A stretch of DNA of 12,284 nucleotides from an uncultured Bacilli bacterium (GCA_934086355.1 CAKOID010000023.1:1-12284); one strand, 5' to 3'; shown: positions 1 through 6,595, counted from the first letter of the stretch. The notes: generated by a model not told the origin, from the letters alone. Numbers and translations are program-made.

Positions 1-75
1 CCCCCCCGAACAAATTTTCGAGGTCGGGAGAGAAGTTATACAGTCTTATTTTCATCTTTTTTATGAATCGTAAAT
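1..75. repeat. 75-bp direct repeat, left copy
   Basis: Positions 1-75 match 2038-2112 with two transitions, at 16/2053 and 48/2085. The copies are in the same orientation and lie about 2.04 kb apart, on either side of the surface-protein gene at 187-1884. The repeat is much richer in G and C than its surroundings and starts with a C-run that continues past the window edge. Confidence 0.9.
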
Positions 76-112
76 TTAAAATATTTAAGATATAAAATTT
101 CTTTTCTATCCT
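1..112 (-). ncRNA. Candidate small structured RNA, copy 1 (3' end cut off by the window edge)
   Basis: This is a partial second copy of the element described at 2004-2137. Positions 1-75 match 2038-2112 at 73 of 75 positions, and the predicted 5' end (AGGATAG, 106-112) is also shared. The segment between 76 and 100 has diverged in sequence. It still allows a 5' hairpin, because AGGATA can pair with TATCTT through one G-U pair. The 5' arm of the long terminator-like stem is present, but its 3' arm would lie left of position 1. At least 7 G (minus strand) of the homopolymer are visible. No RNA family was recognised. The call rests on the paired copy, the aligned promoter and the retained pairing potential. 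Confidence 0.5.
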
Positions 113-115
113 AAT

Positions 116-138
116 AAAAATATATCAAAAAAAGATAT
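116..138 (-). terminator. Possible weak terminator of the first surface-protein gene
   Basis: On the minus strand ATATC (138-134) can pair with GATAT (126-122) across a 7-nt U-rich loop, and a run of U follows. It lies about 50 nt after the stop codon at 187. It also overlaps the promoter of RNA copy 1. The stem is only 5 bp of AT-rich sequence, so this is tentative. Confidence 0.3.
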
Positions 139-147
139 TTATTTCAA
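119..147 (-). promoter_or_regulatory. Sigma-A-type promoter of small RNA copy 1
   Basis: On the minus strand TTGAAA (147-142) is separated by exactly 17 bp from TATATT (124-119). A TG one base upstream of the -10 gives an extended -10. Six bases further on lies AGGATAG, the shared 5' end of both RNA copies, with the first base at 112. The promoter of copy 2 has the same geometry. Confidence 0.65.
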
Positions 148-186
148 GTACCTGTTTTTCATTTTTTGTAATTTTTTTATTTTTTA

Positions 187-1884
187 TTATGATACACTAT
201 ATGGGTTAGTTATAGTTCCATCTCCATAAATACTTCTTATTCCTGATTTTAAAATCATAACAGGTCTTATTTTATTTGGATTTTTATAACCGTAGTTATA
301 TAAAGAGCCATCGCCTCCAACTATAAAACTAAATTCATTTCCGGCTGAACTTACTAATTCATAGTCATTATCGTGTTTCGAATGTGTTGCTAACCACCAA
401 TTTCCATTTGCATTTTCTGCTAAATAATAATTAGATGATGGTACTTTAGCTTTGGCTCCAGCAAAAACAACTTCATCTGCAGTTAATAATGTTACATATG
501 CATAAGCAAAATTATCGCCGTAACCGAAGTCTTTAGAATATACATCGCAAACTAATGATGCTTCAACACCTTTTCCTAATTTATTATACAATTTTAAATA
601 TTTATCATAGTACCATTTTGATAAGCCAGTTGTATCACTAATAACATTTCCTGATGAATCGTATTTAATCGAATCATCAGATACACATTGTTTTGAAGAT
701 TTTAATGAAGAAATTTTATCTGTAAAACTTTGATTTGTTCTTATTGTTAAATAATTTCCTGTTGTTTGATAACCCCATCCGTAACTGTCGCCTCTTAAAA
801 AGGCATTTAAGTTATCACTAATACCTGTAGCACGACTTTCATTATGATTACCTACTGCAAAAAGTAAAAAATATCCATTATAATCTGTGTTGTCACCATC
901 AGTTACGTTTGACTTTATGAAAGCACTGCTTTCTCCTAAACTGTTTTCAGCATTACATTCACCTAAATCTGAAGCTAAAACTATTTTTACACTTCCATCT
1001 CCTTCTATTCTAACAATTCTCCAACACATACCATTAAAATTTAAATAATTATTTTTTACACTTCCTCTGTAATAATAACTATCTATACCTGTTTCATAAG
1101 AATAATTATCAGGAGTTTTAAATAACCCATCATTTGTAAAAAATGAACCATTGTATGAAGTTCCGTTAGCAACTTCATTTAAATTCGGATTATTTTTTAT
1201 TTTCTTATCAGTAACTAATTTATTACTAGTGTTATCTTGAACCAAGGCTCCATTGTTTAGTATTTGATACGCTAAAGAATCTTCGTTTGCGCTATATGGA
1301 TTATAATTATTATCGTCGTTAGCAATATTTATCTTTGCTTCTAATCTTTTATTCATGTCATTTGTTTGATTTTTACCAGTATCTATATACCATAATTTCA
1401 ATACATAAGTTTGTACATCTCCAACATCTATGTTATTACTTACAATTATTCCTCCATTTATTGGAAATACACTTTGGGATGAAACTCCAACACATGCTGT
1501 ACCGTCTTTTTTAGTACATGTTAATGTATATCTAAAATCATTAGATTCAAAAGTAGTTGTTGTTCCGTCTGTTGCATTTGTTATTTTTGTGTCTTCTATT
1601 AATACCACATAGCTTGTTGTTGCGTTACCTTTATTAGTAACTGTAAATGTTTTAGTACCAATTTCTTTTTCACTATCAGGTTCTAGTATTAAATCTTTAC
1701 CTAATATTTCGGCACTATTATCTTCATATACTATTGCTAAGTTTGCTGTCGTTACACTTATTGATTTTGAATTAGTATTTCCAGTTATTTTAGTTAGAAA
1801 GTAAGCATAAGTTAAGCCTACTAATATCATTAGTACTAAAAATATTCCTGTTATACTAACTACTATTTTTTGTTTACGATTCAT
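187..1884 (-). CDS. Surface or secreted protein with TasA/camelysin-like N-terminal module
   Basis: This 565-residue protein is probably exported. Residues 1-6 are basic and 7-25 are hydrophobic, ending in LVGLTYAYF. An Asn/Ser/Thr-rich segment and a beta-rich domain (to about residue 190) follow, as in SipW-dependent TasA/camelysin-type proteins. The first 190 or so residues are clearly paralogous to the protein at 7221-9281, including a Cys pair (C-x7-C) and a DMNK motif near the domain end. From about residue 280 there is a different domain with CWRIVRIEGDGS, then WWLATH near 495, RPVMILKSG near 540 and a final GDGTITNPY. This resembles the C-terminal domains of many gut Firmicutes surface proteins (DUF6273-like, possibly C-type-lectin-like); the family name is from memory. 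ATG at 1884 is chosen because AGGAG lies 10 nt upstream. The in-frame GTG at 1893 sits against that site. No sortase motif is visible. Confidence 0.75.
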   Translation of the reverse strand: MNRKQKIVVSITGIFLVLMILVGLTYAYFLTKITGNTNSKSISVTTANLAIVYEDNSAEILGKDLILEPDSEKEIGTKTFTVTNKGNATTSYVVLIEDTKITNATDGTTTTFESNDFRYTLTCTKKDGTACVGVSSQSVFPINGGIIVSNNIDVGDVQTYVLKLWYIDTGKNQTNDMNKRLEAKINIANDDNNYNPYSANEDSLAYQILNNGALVQDNTSNKLVTDKKIKNNPNLNEVANGTSYNGSFFTNDGLFKTPDNYSYETGIDSYYYRGSVKNNYLNFNGMCWRIVRIEGDGSVKIVLASDLGECNAENSLGESSAFIKSNVTDGDNTDYNGYFLLFAVGNHNESRATGISDNLNAFLRGDSYGWGYQTTGNYLTIRTNQSFTDKISSLKSSKQCVSDDSIKYDSSGNVISDTTGLSKWYYDKYLKLYNKLGKGVEASLVCDVYSKDFGYGDNFAYAYVTLLTADEVVFAGAKAKVPSSNYYLAENANGNWWLATHSKHDNDYELVSSAGNEFSFIVGGDGSLYNYGYKNPNKIRPVMILKSGIRSIYGDGTITNPYSVS

Positions 1885-1912
1885 TTTAATCACACTCCTT
1901 TTTTATATAACA

Positions 1913-1940
1913 ATATTATTATAATAAATATGTTTTTCAA
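1913..1940 (-). promoter_or_regulatory. Possible promoter of the first surface-protein gene
   Basis: On the minus strand TTGAAA (1940-1935) is followed after 16 bp by TAATAT (1918-1913). The leader would be about 22 nt, just including the ribosome binding site at 1899-1895. The -10 matches only 4 of 6 consensus bases, and AT-rich DNA gives such matches easily. If this promoter is false, expression would depend on read-through of the terminator at 2004-2084. Confidence 0.35.
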
Positions 1941-2003
1941 CGTGCTTGTGGTACTTATGTTAAAGCATATTTAAAACAAATAATTTATCATTTTTTAATA
2001 CAC

Positions 2004-2084
2004 AAAAAAGACTATATATTTTACTTCTTATAACCCCCCCCCCCGAACAAATCTTCGAGGTCGGGAGAGAAGTTATACAGTCTT
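2004..2084 (-). terminator. Intrinsic terminator closing small RNA copy 2
   Basis: An 11-bp outer stem, AAGACUGUAUA with UAUAUAGUCUU, encloses two further helices and runs straight into six U (2009-2004). It lies between the RNA promoter at 2144-2172 and the surface-protein start at 1884. It could therefore end an independent RNA or attenuate the surface gene. Confidence 0.6.
2034..2044. repeat. Homopolymer run of 11 C (11 G on the minus strand)
   Basis: An uninterrupted C11 in a strongly AT-rich region is far outside local composition. Tracts of this length are prone to slipped-strand length change. It lies inside the hairpin of the candidate RNA. A matching run of at least 7 C starts the window at copy 1. 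Confidence 0.95.
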
Positions 2085-2112
2085 GTTTTCATCTTTTTTA
2101 TGAATCGTAAAT
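2038..2112. repeat. 75-bp direct repeat, right copy
   Basis: This is the partner of positions 1-75, with 73 of 75 bases identical. Outside the repeat the shared features are the promoter boxes and the AGGATAGAAAAGA start region. The intervening segment has diverged. Confidence 0.9.
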
Positions 2113-2143
2113 ATTATGGATATCTCTTTTCTATCCTAAATAC

Positions 2144-2172
2144 ATTTTAACAAATAGTGTTATCTTTTTCAA
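2144..2172 (-). promoter_or_regulatory. Sigma-A-type promoter of small RNA copy 2
   Basis: On the minus strand TTGAAA (2172-2167) is followed after 17 bp by TAAAAT (2149-2144), with a TG one base upstream of the -10. The start AGGATAG lies 6 nt downstream, exactly as in copy 1. The box is extended as TACTTGAAA, shared with the promoters at 119-147 and 9425-9453. It faces away from gerA. Confidence 0.7.
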
Positions 2173-2216
2173 GTATAAAAATATATCTTTTACAAAAAAT
2201 AATAATGGTGATATGT

Positions 2217-3611
2217 ATGAATAAAATTGTTAAACAAGTAAAAGATGAATTTATAGAATGTAATGATTTAATATATAAAGAAATTAAATTTGGATTTAAA
2301 ACATATCATATATTTTATTTAGAAACTATTACTAGTAGTGATAAAGTTAGTGAATATGTATTAAATGGTATTTCATTTAATAAAAATATTAATAATATTA
2401 AAAAGAATTTACCTAGTCCTAACTTTGTAGAAGTAAATAATAGTGATAAAATTAATTATTATTTATGTAATGGATATACTGTTGTTATAAATAAAAATAA
2501 TATATATGCTATAGAAACTAAAGCTGATTTAGATAGAAGTATAAGTGAAGCAACAACTGAACCTAATTTATTTGGACCTAAAGATAGTTTAGTAGAAAAT
2601 ATACAAAAAAATTTAGGATTAGTTAAAAGAAGACTTAAAACTAATCATTTAAAAAACGTAGTTAAGATAATAGGAAGAGATACTAAAAGCATTATTAATA
2701 TATTGTATATAGATAATATAACTAATATGAAGTTAGTTAATAAAATTAGTGATAAATTAGATAATATTGATATAGATGGAATACTTGATTCTGGTATGTT
2801 AAAAAATATATTGGATAATAATAAAAATCCTTTTCCTACAATAAAAATTACTGAAAGACCTGATGTTATATGTTCTAATTTATTATATGGTAAAGTTGTT
2901 ATATTAGTTGATGGTAGTCCCTTTGCTCTTATTATGCCTACTTTTCTTTTAGATTTTTTTAATCCTGCTAGTGATGAATATAGTAAATCTGTTAATGTTA
3001 TGTTTTTAAAAATACTTAGAATTATATGTTTTACTTTTTCAATATTCTTACCTGCTTACTATATAGCGATTACTACTTATAATCAGGAAACTATTCCACT
3101 CCCACTTCTTTTAAACTTTGCTACTCAAAGAAGTGGTGTTCCATTTCCACCTATTATAGAAGCGTTAACAATGCTTGTAATATGTGAGATATTAAAAGAA
3201 AGTGATTTAAGATTCCCTAATAATTATGGTTCTGCTATAAGTATACTTGGTGCATTAATACTTGGAGAAGCAGCCGTTAATGCAGGAATAGTTAGTCCAA
3301 TTATGATAATAGTAGTTGCAGTAACATTTATTTGTAGTTTAATATTTTCTGATTCAGAAATATCAGGGGCTATAAGATTATGGAGAGTTATTGGGTTAAC
3401 ATTTAGTACATTCTTTGGATTATATGGTGTATGTTTAGCTTTTATTGCTTTTCTTATAAATATTACTAGTTATAAATCTATTTATTTAAATTATACATTT
3501 CCTATAGAACCTAATGATAAAAGTTATTTAAAAAAGATTGTTTTGGGAAAGAAAACTAATAAAAGAAGTAAATATTTAACTAAGAATATAATTAGAGAAA
3601 AAATTAAATAG
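2217..3611 (+). CDS. gerA: GerA-family spore germinant receptor subunit A
   Basis: This integral membrane protein is likely of the spore inner membrane. GerA-type subunits work with B and C subunits to sense small-molecule germinants. The 464 residues show the family pattern: an N-terminal soluble part, GPKDS near residue 120, FPTIKITERPD ending near 216, a LVDGSPFALIMPTFLLDFF segment, then several membrane helices (about 259-288, 312-326, 340-377 and 390-419). LPAYYIA, VPFPPIIEAL and LGEAAVNAG are recognisable GerA motifs. The ATG at 2217 is chosen because GGTGA lies 5 nt upstream, the same ribosome-site style as spoVD and cwlJ. An in-frame ATG at 2205 is less well placed. No gerB or gerC follows; the next gene is spoVD after 50 bp. 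It could instead be the GerA-like SpoVAF type, so the family call is firm but the exact receptor is not. Confidence 0.88.
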   Translation: MNKIVKQVKDEFIECNDLIYKEIKFGFKTYHIFYLETITSSDKVSEYVLNGISFNKNINNIKKNLPSPNFVEVNNSDKINYYLCNGYTVVINKNNIYAIETKADLDRSISEATTEPNLFGPKDSLVENIQKNLGLVKRRLKTNHLKNVVKIIGRDTKSIINILYIDNITNMKLVNKISDKLDNIDIDGILDSGMLKNILDNNKNPFPTIKITERPDVICSNLLYGKVVILVDGSPFALIMPTFLLDFFNPASDEYSKSVNVMFLKILRIICFTFSIFLPAYYIAITTYNQETIPLPLLLNFATQRSGVPFPPIIEALTMLVICEILKESDLRFPNNYGSAISILGALILGEAAVNAGIVSPIMIIVVAVTFICSLIFSDSEISGAIRLWRVIGLTFSTFFGLYGVCLAFIAFLINITSYKSIYLNYTFPIEPNDKSYLKKIVLGKKTNKRSKYLTKNIIREKIK

Positions 3612-3661
3612 TAAGTAATAAGTATATTTTTTATTAATAATATTAATTAGGTGAAAATAAT

Positions 3662-5569
3662 ATGTTTGTAGAAAATATACATGGTAGAATTAGATTTATT
3701 TTTGTTATAGTGCTTTTAATGTTTATTGCAGTAATTATTAAAGTTTTTTATATACAAGTAATTGAATATAATAAGTTAAATGATTTGGCTGATAATTTAT
3801 GGAGTAGAAATTTACCTATTACTTCTGATAGAGGTTTAATTTTAGATAGAAATGGTAAAATTCTTGCAGATAATATAACTACCGTAAGTTTGGTCTTAAT
3901 ACCTAATCAAATTAAAAATAAGGAAATGGTTACTAAAGATTTAGCTAGTATTTTAAATGTTAGTTATGATGAAATGTATAAACATGTTAATAAGAGAACT
4001 AGTATTGAAAGAGTTCATCCTGAAGGTAGACAATTATCATATGATGTTGCAGAAAAAATAAATAATTTAAATTATGATGGTGTTTATTTAGTTAAGGAAA
4101 GTAAAAGATATTATCCTTATAAAAATATGTTGAGTCATGTTTTAGGATATGTTGGAATTGATAATCAAGGTTTGTCTGGTATTGAACTTGAATATGATAA
4201 ATATTTAACTGGTAAAAGTGGTGCTATAAAGTATTATAGTGATGGTAAAGGAAATAGATTAAATAAATCAGAGGTTTATGTTGAACCTCAAAATGGTGTT
4301 AATGTTACTTTAACTATTGATTTGGATATTCAAAAATCTATTGAAAGAGAACTTGATAATGTTGTTAATAAATATAATCCTGAACAAGCTTTAATTGTTG
4401 TTGCTGATCCAAACACTGGTGAAATACTTGGTATGTCTAGTAGACCGAATTTTGATTCTAATAATTATAAAAATTATGATATTAATACTATCAATAGAAA
4501 TCTTCCTATTTGGGCTACTTATGAACCTGGTTCAACTTTTAAAATAATTACTTTATCTGCATCTATTGAAGAAAAAACTATAAATATATTTGATGATCAT
4601 TTTCATGATTCTGGTTCTATTCATGTTGAAAATGCTAGAATTAAATGTTGGAAAAAAGGTGGTCATGGTGAACAAACTTTTTTACAGGTTGTAGAAAATT
4701 CTTGTAACCCCGGTTTCGTTGTTATGGGACAAAAGTTGGGTACTGAAAAATTATACAATTATATTACTAATTTTGGTTTTGGAGAGAAAACTGGTATTGA
4801 TTTAAATGGTGAAAGTTCTGGTATATTATTTAAGTATGATAATATTGGCTCTGTTGAACAAGCAACTATGTCATTTGGTCAAGGTATAAGTGTTACTCCT
4901 ATTCAGCAAATACAAGGTGTTTCTGCTGCTATAAATGGTGGCTATTTAAATACTCCATTTATCGTTAAATATTTAAGCGAGCCTGAAACGAATACTATTA
5001 TTTTAGAGAATAAAAAAAATACTAAAAAGCAAGTTATTAGTGAAGAAACTAGCAAATTAGTTAGATATGCTTTAGAGAGCGTCGTTGCAAATGGTACTGG
5101 TAAGAATGCATATATAGAAAATTATCGTGTTGGTGGTAAGACAGGTACTGCACAAAAAGTTAATAATGGTGCTTATATGGTTGGTAATTATATTTTATCT
5201 TTTATTGGATTTTTACCTGCAGATAAACCGGAATATATTGTTTATGTTGCAATAGATAATCCTAAAGGAATTACTCAATATGGTGGAACTGTTTCTGCCC
5301 CTATTGCTAAAAATGTTATGAAAAGTATTATAGATATTAAAGGTATTAAACAAGATAATACTGGTATGATTAGACAAGAATATACTTGGCTTGATACAAA
5401 ATATGTTTTATTACCTGATGTTGTTGGAATGAGTGTTGATGAGGCTAAGAAAACTTTAAAAGGTTTTAAAATAGAATATTCTGGTAATGGAGATAATGTT
5501 ATTTCTCAAGAACCTACTAGCAATCAATATATTAAGGAAACAAATACGGTAAAATTAATGTTGGGGTAA
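3662..5569 (+). CDS. spoVD: SpoVD-type class B penicillin-binding protein (peptidoglycan transpeptidase)
   Basis: This is a membrane-anchored D,D-transpeptidase that cross-links peptidoglycan. SpoVD acts in spore cortex synthesis. The 635 residues have one N-terminal membrane helix (about 11-30), a dimerisation domain containing DRGLILDRNG, and the transpeptidase domain. The catalytic motifs are complete: STFK with Ser291, SCN at 347-349 and KTG at 493-495. A single C-terminal PASTA domain starts near residue 580 (LPDVVGMSVDEAKK). Length and one PASTA domain match SpoVD (about 645 residues in B. subtilis) better than division PBP2B, which is longer with two. AGGTGA lies 7 nt before the ATG. 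It sits 50 bp after gerA on the same strand with no obvious terminator between, so co-transcription is likely. A role in division (FtsI-like) cannot be excluded from sequence alone. Confidence 0.85.
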   Translation: MFVENIHGRIRFIFVIVLLMFIAVIIKVFYIQVIEYNKLNDLADNLWSRNLPITSDRGLILDRNGKILADNITTVSLVLIPNQIKNKEMVTKDLASILNVSYDEMYKHVNKRTSIERVHPEGRQLSYDVAEKINNLNYDGVYLVKESKRYYPYKNMLSHVLGYVGIDNQGLSGIELEYDKYLTGKSGAIKYYSDGKGNRLNKSEVYVEPQNGVNVTLTIDLDIQKSIERELDNVVNKYNPEQALIVVADPNTGEILGMSSRPNFDSNNYKNYDINTINRNLPIWATYEPGSTFKIITLSASIEEKTINIFDDHFHDSGSIHVENARIKCWKKGGHGEQTFLQVVENSCNPGFVVMGQKLGTEKLYNYITNFGFGEKTGIDLNGESSGILFKYDNIGSVEQATMSFGQGISVTPIQQIQGVSAAINGGYLNTPFIVKYLSEPETNTIILENKKNTKKQVISEETSKLVRYALESVVANGTGKNAYIENYRVGGKTGTAQKVNNGAYMVGNYILSFIGFLPADKPEYIVYVAIDNPKGITQYGGTVSAPIAKNVMKSIIDIKGIKQDNTGMIRQEYTWLDTKYVLLPDVVGMSVDEAKKTLKGFKIEYSGNGDNVISQEPTSNQYIKETNTVKLMLG

Positions 5570-5577
5570 AAAAGTTA

Positions 5578-5606
5578 TTGTGTGATAGAAAAAAGTATGA
5601 TATAAT
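5578..5606 (+). promoter_or_regulatory. Promoter of tRNA-Trp
   Basis: TTGTGT and TATAAT are 17 bp apart, with a TG one base upstream of the -10. The predicted start near 5612-5613 gives a 5-6 nt leader to the mature tRNA. It lies directly after the spoVD stop codon, and no terminator separates the two, so read-through from spoVD is also possible. Confidence 0.7.
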
Positions 5607-5617
5607 TTTCTTGTCAC

Positions 5618-5691
5618 AGGGGTGTGGTATAATGGTAGCATAGGAGTCTCCAAAACTTTTGATGGGAGTTCGATTCTCTCCACCCCTGCCA
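5618..5691 (+). tRNA. trnW: tRNA-Trp, anticodon CCA
   Basis: A complete 74-nt cloverleaf with encoded CCA. The acceptor arms are AGGGGTG and CACCCCT, and the discriminator is G. The anticodon arm is GGAGT and ACTTT around the loop CTCCAAA, giving anticodon CCA at 5650-5652. The T arm is GGGAG and CTCTC with loop TTCGATT. The arrangement closely resembles the Bacillus tRNA-Trp. It reads UGG, the Trp codon used in the genes here, so there is no sign of UGA recoding. Confidence 0.97.
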
Positions 5692-5703
5692 TTTTTGATA
5701 TAT

Positions 5704-5726
5704 ACTAACTAATAGTTAGTTTTTTT
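5704..5726 (+). terminator. Intrinsic terminator after tRNA-Trp
   Basis: ACTAACTA (5704-5711) and TAGTTAGT (5713-5720) form a perfect dyad, folding in practice as a 6-bp stem with a 5-nt loop. It is followed by T6. It lies 12 nt after the tRNA. Confidence 0.85.
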
Positions 5727-5733
5727 ATTGTAC

Positions 5734-5755
5734 AAAAAAAGAGAAATATTTCTCT
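5734..5755 (-). terminator. Intrinsic terminator of the gene at 5754-6107
   Basis: AGAGAAAT (5740-5747) and ATTTCTCT (5748-5755) form a perfect dyad. On the minus strand a run of U (5739-5734) follows. The stop codon of the gene overlaps the edge of the stem. It is back to back with the tRNA terminator. Confidence 0.8.
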
Positions 5756-6107
5756 AATTTAATTTTTTTATATAATTGTCATTTTCTTTGTCTAATATGT
5801 TATCATAAACGTCAGTTAAATTAGCTATATCTAAATTATCTTTTTGAAAGTATCTTGTATAATCTGAGATATCATTAAATACACCAAATTTACGTAATAT
5901 TTCATCATTTTTAGTATCTTTAATAAACGCTACTAATTCTTCTGCAATATTTTTTTCTCCATCAACTTTAGTATTTAATAATTTATGAAATTTATAAATA
6001 AAATCTACAACGTCTTTGTTTGTTAAATTTAATGCATCTAATAAAGCATATAATTCTTTATCTTTTATTTCATTTCTTATAAAATATTGTTCTATTGTCT
6101 TTCTCAT
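5754..6107 (-). CDS. Small protein of unknown function
   Basis: I do not recognise this 117-residue protein. It is charged, rich in Asp, Lys, Asn and Leu, with no signal peptide, membrane segment, cysteine or clear repeat. Most of it looks helical and cytoplasmic. It is supported as a real gene by GAGG 7 nt before the ATG (6115-6118), a terminator overlapping its stop, and a full-length open frame in an otherwise compact region. It is divergent from cwlJ, with 62 bp between the two starts, so the two may share regulation in that gap. A spore-related role is possible only by location. Confidence 0.7.
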   Translation of the reverse strand: MRKTIEQYFIRNEIKDKELYALLDALNLTNKDVVDFIYKFHKLLNTKVDGEKNIAEELVAFIKDTKNDEILRKFGVFNDISDYTRYFQKDNLDIANLTDVYDNILDKENDNYIKKLN

Positions 6108-6137
6108 ATTCTTTCCTCTTTCTTTAATATATTTATT

Positions 6138-6146
6138 ATTATATCA
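6138..6146 (-). promoter_or_regulatory. Possible extended -10 promoter of the gene at 5754-6107
   Basis: On the minus strand TGATATAAT (6146-6138) is an extended -10 with a perfect TATAAT. The start would fall near 6131, a 24-nt leader. No convincing -35 is visible at 16-18 bp. Confidence 0.4.
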
Positions 6147-6169
6147 TATTATTTAATAAGGTGATAAAA

Positions 6170-6595
6170 ATGTTAATAAGCTATACATCAAGAGAATTAG
6201 ATTTAGTTGCTAGACTTATGCGAGCTGAAGCTGTGGGTGAAGGTAATTTAGGTATGCTTATGGTTGGTAATGTTATTGTTAACCGTGCAATTGCTAGCTG
6301 TGATGTTTTTAAAGATATTAGAACTTTGTATGACGTTGTGTATCAAAATCCTGGAGGTTTCGTTGGAGTAAACTCTTCTTTATTCTATTCTTCTAGTACA
6401 ACTTTGGAAAAAAATTTGGCTAAAAGAGTTATTACGGGAGAATATTATCATCCTGCTACACATGCACTATGGTTTTATGCTCCAGGAACAGGAAACAACT
6501 GCAAAGATAATTTCTATGGTCAACCATTAGCTGGTAGATATAAAAATCATTGTTTTTATAAACCTGTTCAAGGCATGTGTAAAGAACTTTATTAG
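6170..6595 (+). CDS. cwlJ: CwlJ-type spore cortex-lytic hydrolase
   Basis: A peptidoglycan hydrolase of the SleB/CwlJ family (Hydrolase_2 domain) that degrades spore cortex during germination. The 141 residues match the compact CwlJ form, about 142 residues in B. subtilis, with no signal peptide and no peptidoglycan-binding domain. SleB, by contrast, has both. Family signatures are LVARLMRAEAVGEG with the likely catalytic Glu20, LGMLMVGNVIVNR, FKDIRTLYDVV, PGGF, and HPATHALWFY followed by GRYKNHCFY. The ATG at 6170 is chosen because AAGGTGA (6158-6164) lies 5 nt upstream. The in-frame GTG at 6161 is inside that site. The usual CwlJ partner GerQ is not in the window. gerA and spoVD nearby support a spore function. 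Expression in the mother cell is expected from the family but not proven here. Confidence 0.92.
   Translation: MLISYTSRELDLVARLMRAEAVGEGNLGMLMVGNVIVNRAIASCDVFKDIRTLYDVVYQNPGGFVGVNSSLFYSSSTTLEKNLAKRVITGEYYHPATHALWFYAPGTGNNCKDNFYGQPLAGRYKNHCFYKPVQGMCKELY

Larger units (their letters stand above)
2004..2137 (-). ncRNA. Candidate small structured RNA, complete copy 2
   Basis: The predicted transcript is about 134 nt, starting at AGGATAG (2137) and ending in a U-run (2009-2004). A 5' hairpin can form from GGATA and TATCC (2136-2132 with 2122-2118). The 3' half folds into one long hairpin. Its outer stem is AAGACUGUAUA (2084-2074) with UAUAUAGUCUU (2018-2008), 11 bp with one G-U. The middle stem is ACUUCU (2073-2068) with AGAAGU (2028-2023). 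The inner stem is CUCCCGA (2067-2061) with UCGGGGG, using part of the 11-G run. The outer G-U would be an A-C mismatch in the opposite strand's RNA, which favours the minus strand. The pyrimidine stretch UCUCCC is a motif that in known sRNAs can pair with Shine-Dalgarno sequences. No known family was recognised. It could instead be a leader or attenuator of the surface gene downstream. Confidence 0.55.

Noticed and set aside
187..1100. Diversity-generating retroelement target, because of the lectin-like C-terminus and nearby repeats
   Set aside because: No reverse transcriptase is present, no template copy of the 3' coding end is present, and the repeats lie outside the gene.
1430..1612. Open frames on the plus strand inside the two surface genes and xfp
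   Set aside because: They lie antisense to clear genes, have no ribosome sites and encode low-complexity hydrophobic sequence.
1885..1893. GTG start at 1893 for the first surface gene, and likewise GTG at 6161 for cwlJ
   Set aside because: Both GTG codons abut or overlap the ribosome binding site; the next ATG has normal spacing in each case.
1..2112. The two direct repeats as ends of a transposon carrying the surface gene
   Set aside because: There is no transposase, the repeats are direct rather than inverted, and they are explained better as promoter-driven RNA units with retained pairing. A passive cassette excised by recombination between the repeats remains possible.
5618..5691. UGA read as Trp, as in many very AT-rich relatives
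   Set aside because: The tRNA-Trp has anticodon CCA and the Trp codons inspected are TGG. All genes here end in TAA or TAG, but that is expected at this base composition.
6125..6152. A sigma-E-like promoter for cwlJ (TAATATA, 13 bp, CATATTAT)
   Set aside because: The predicted start would fall inside the cwlJ ribosome binding site, and such AT-rich matches are frequent here.
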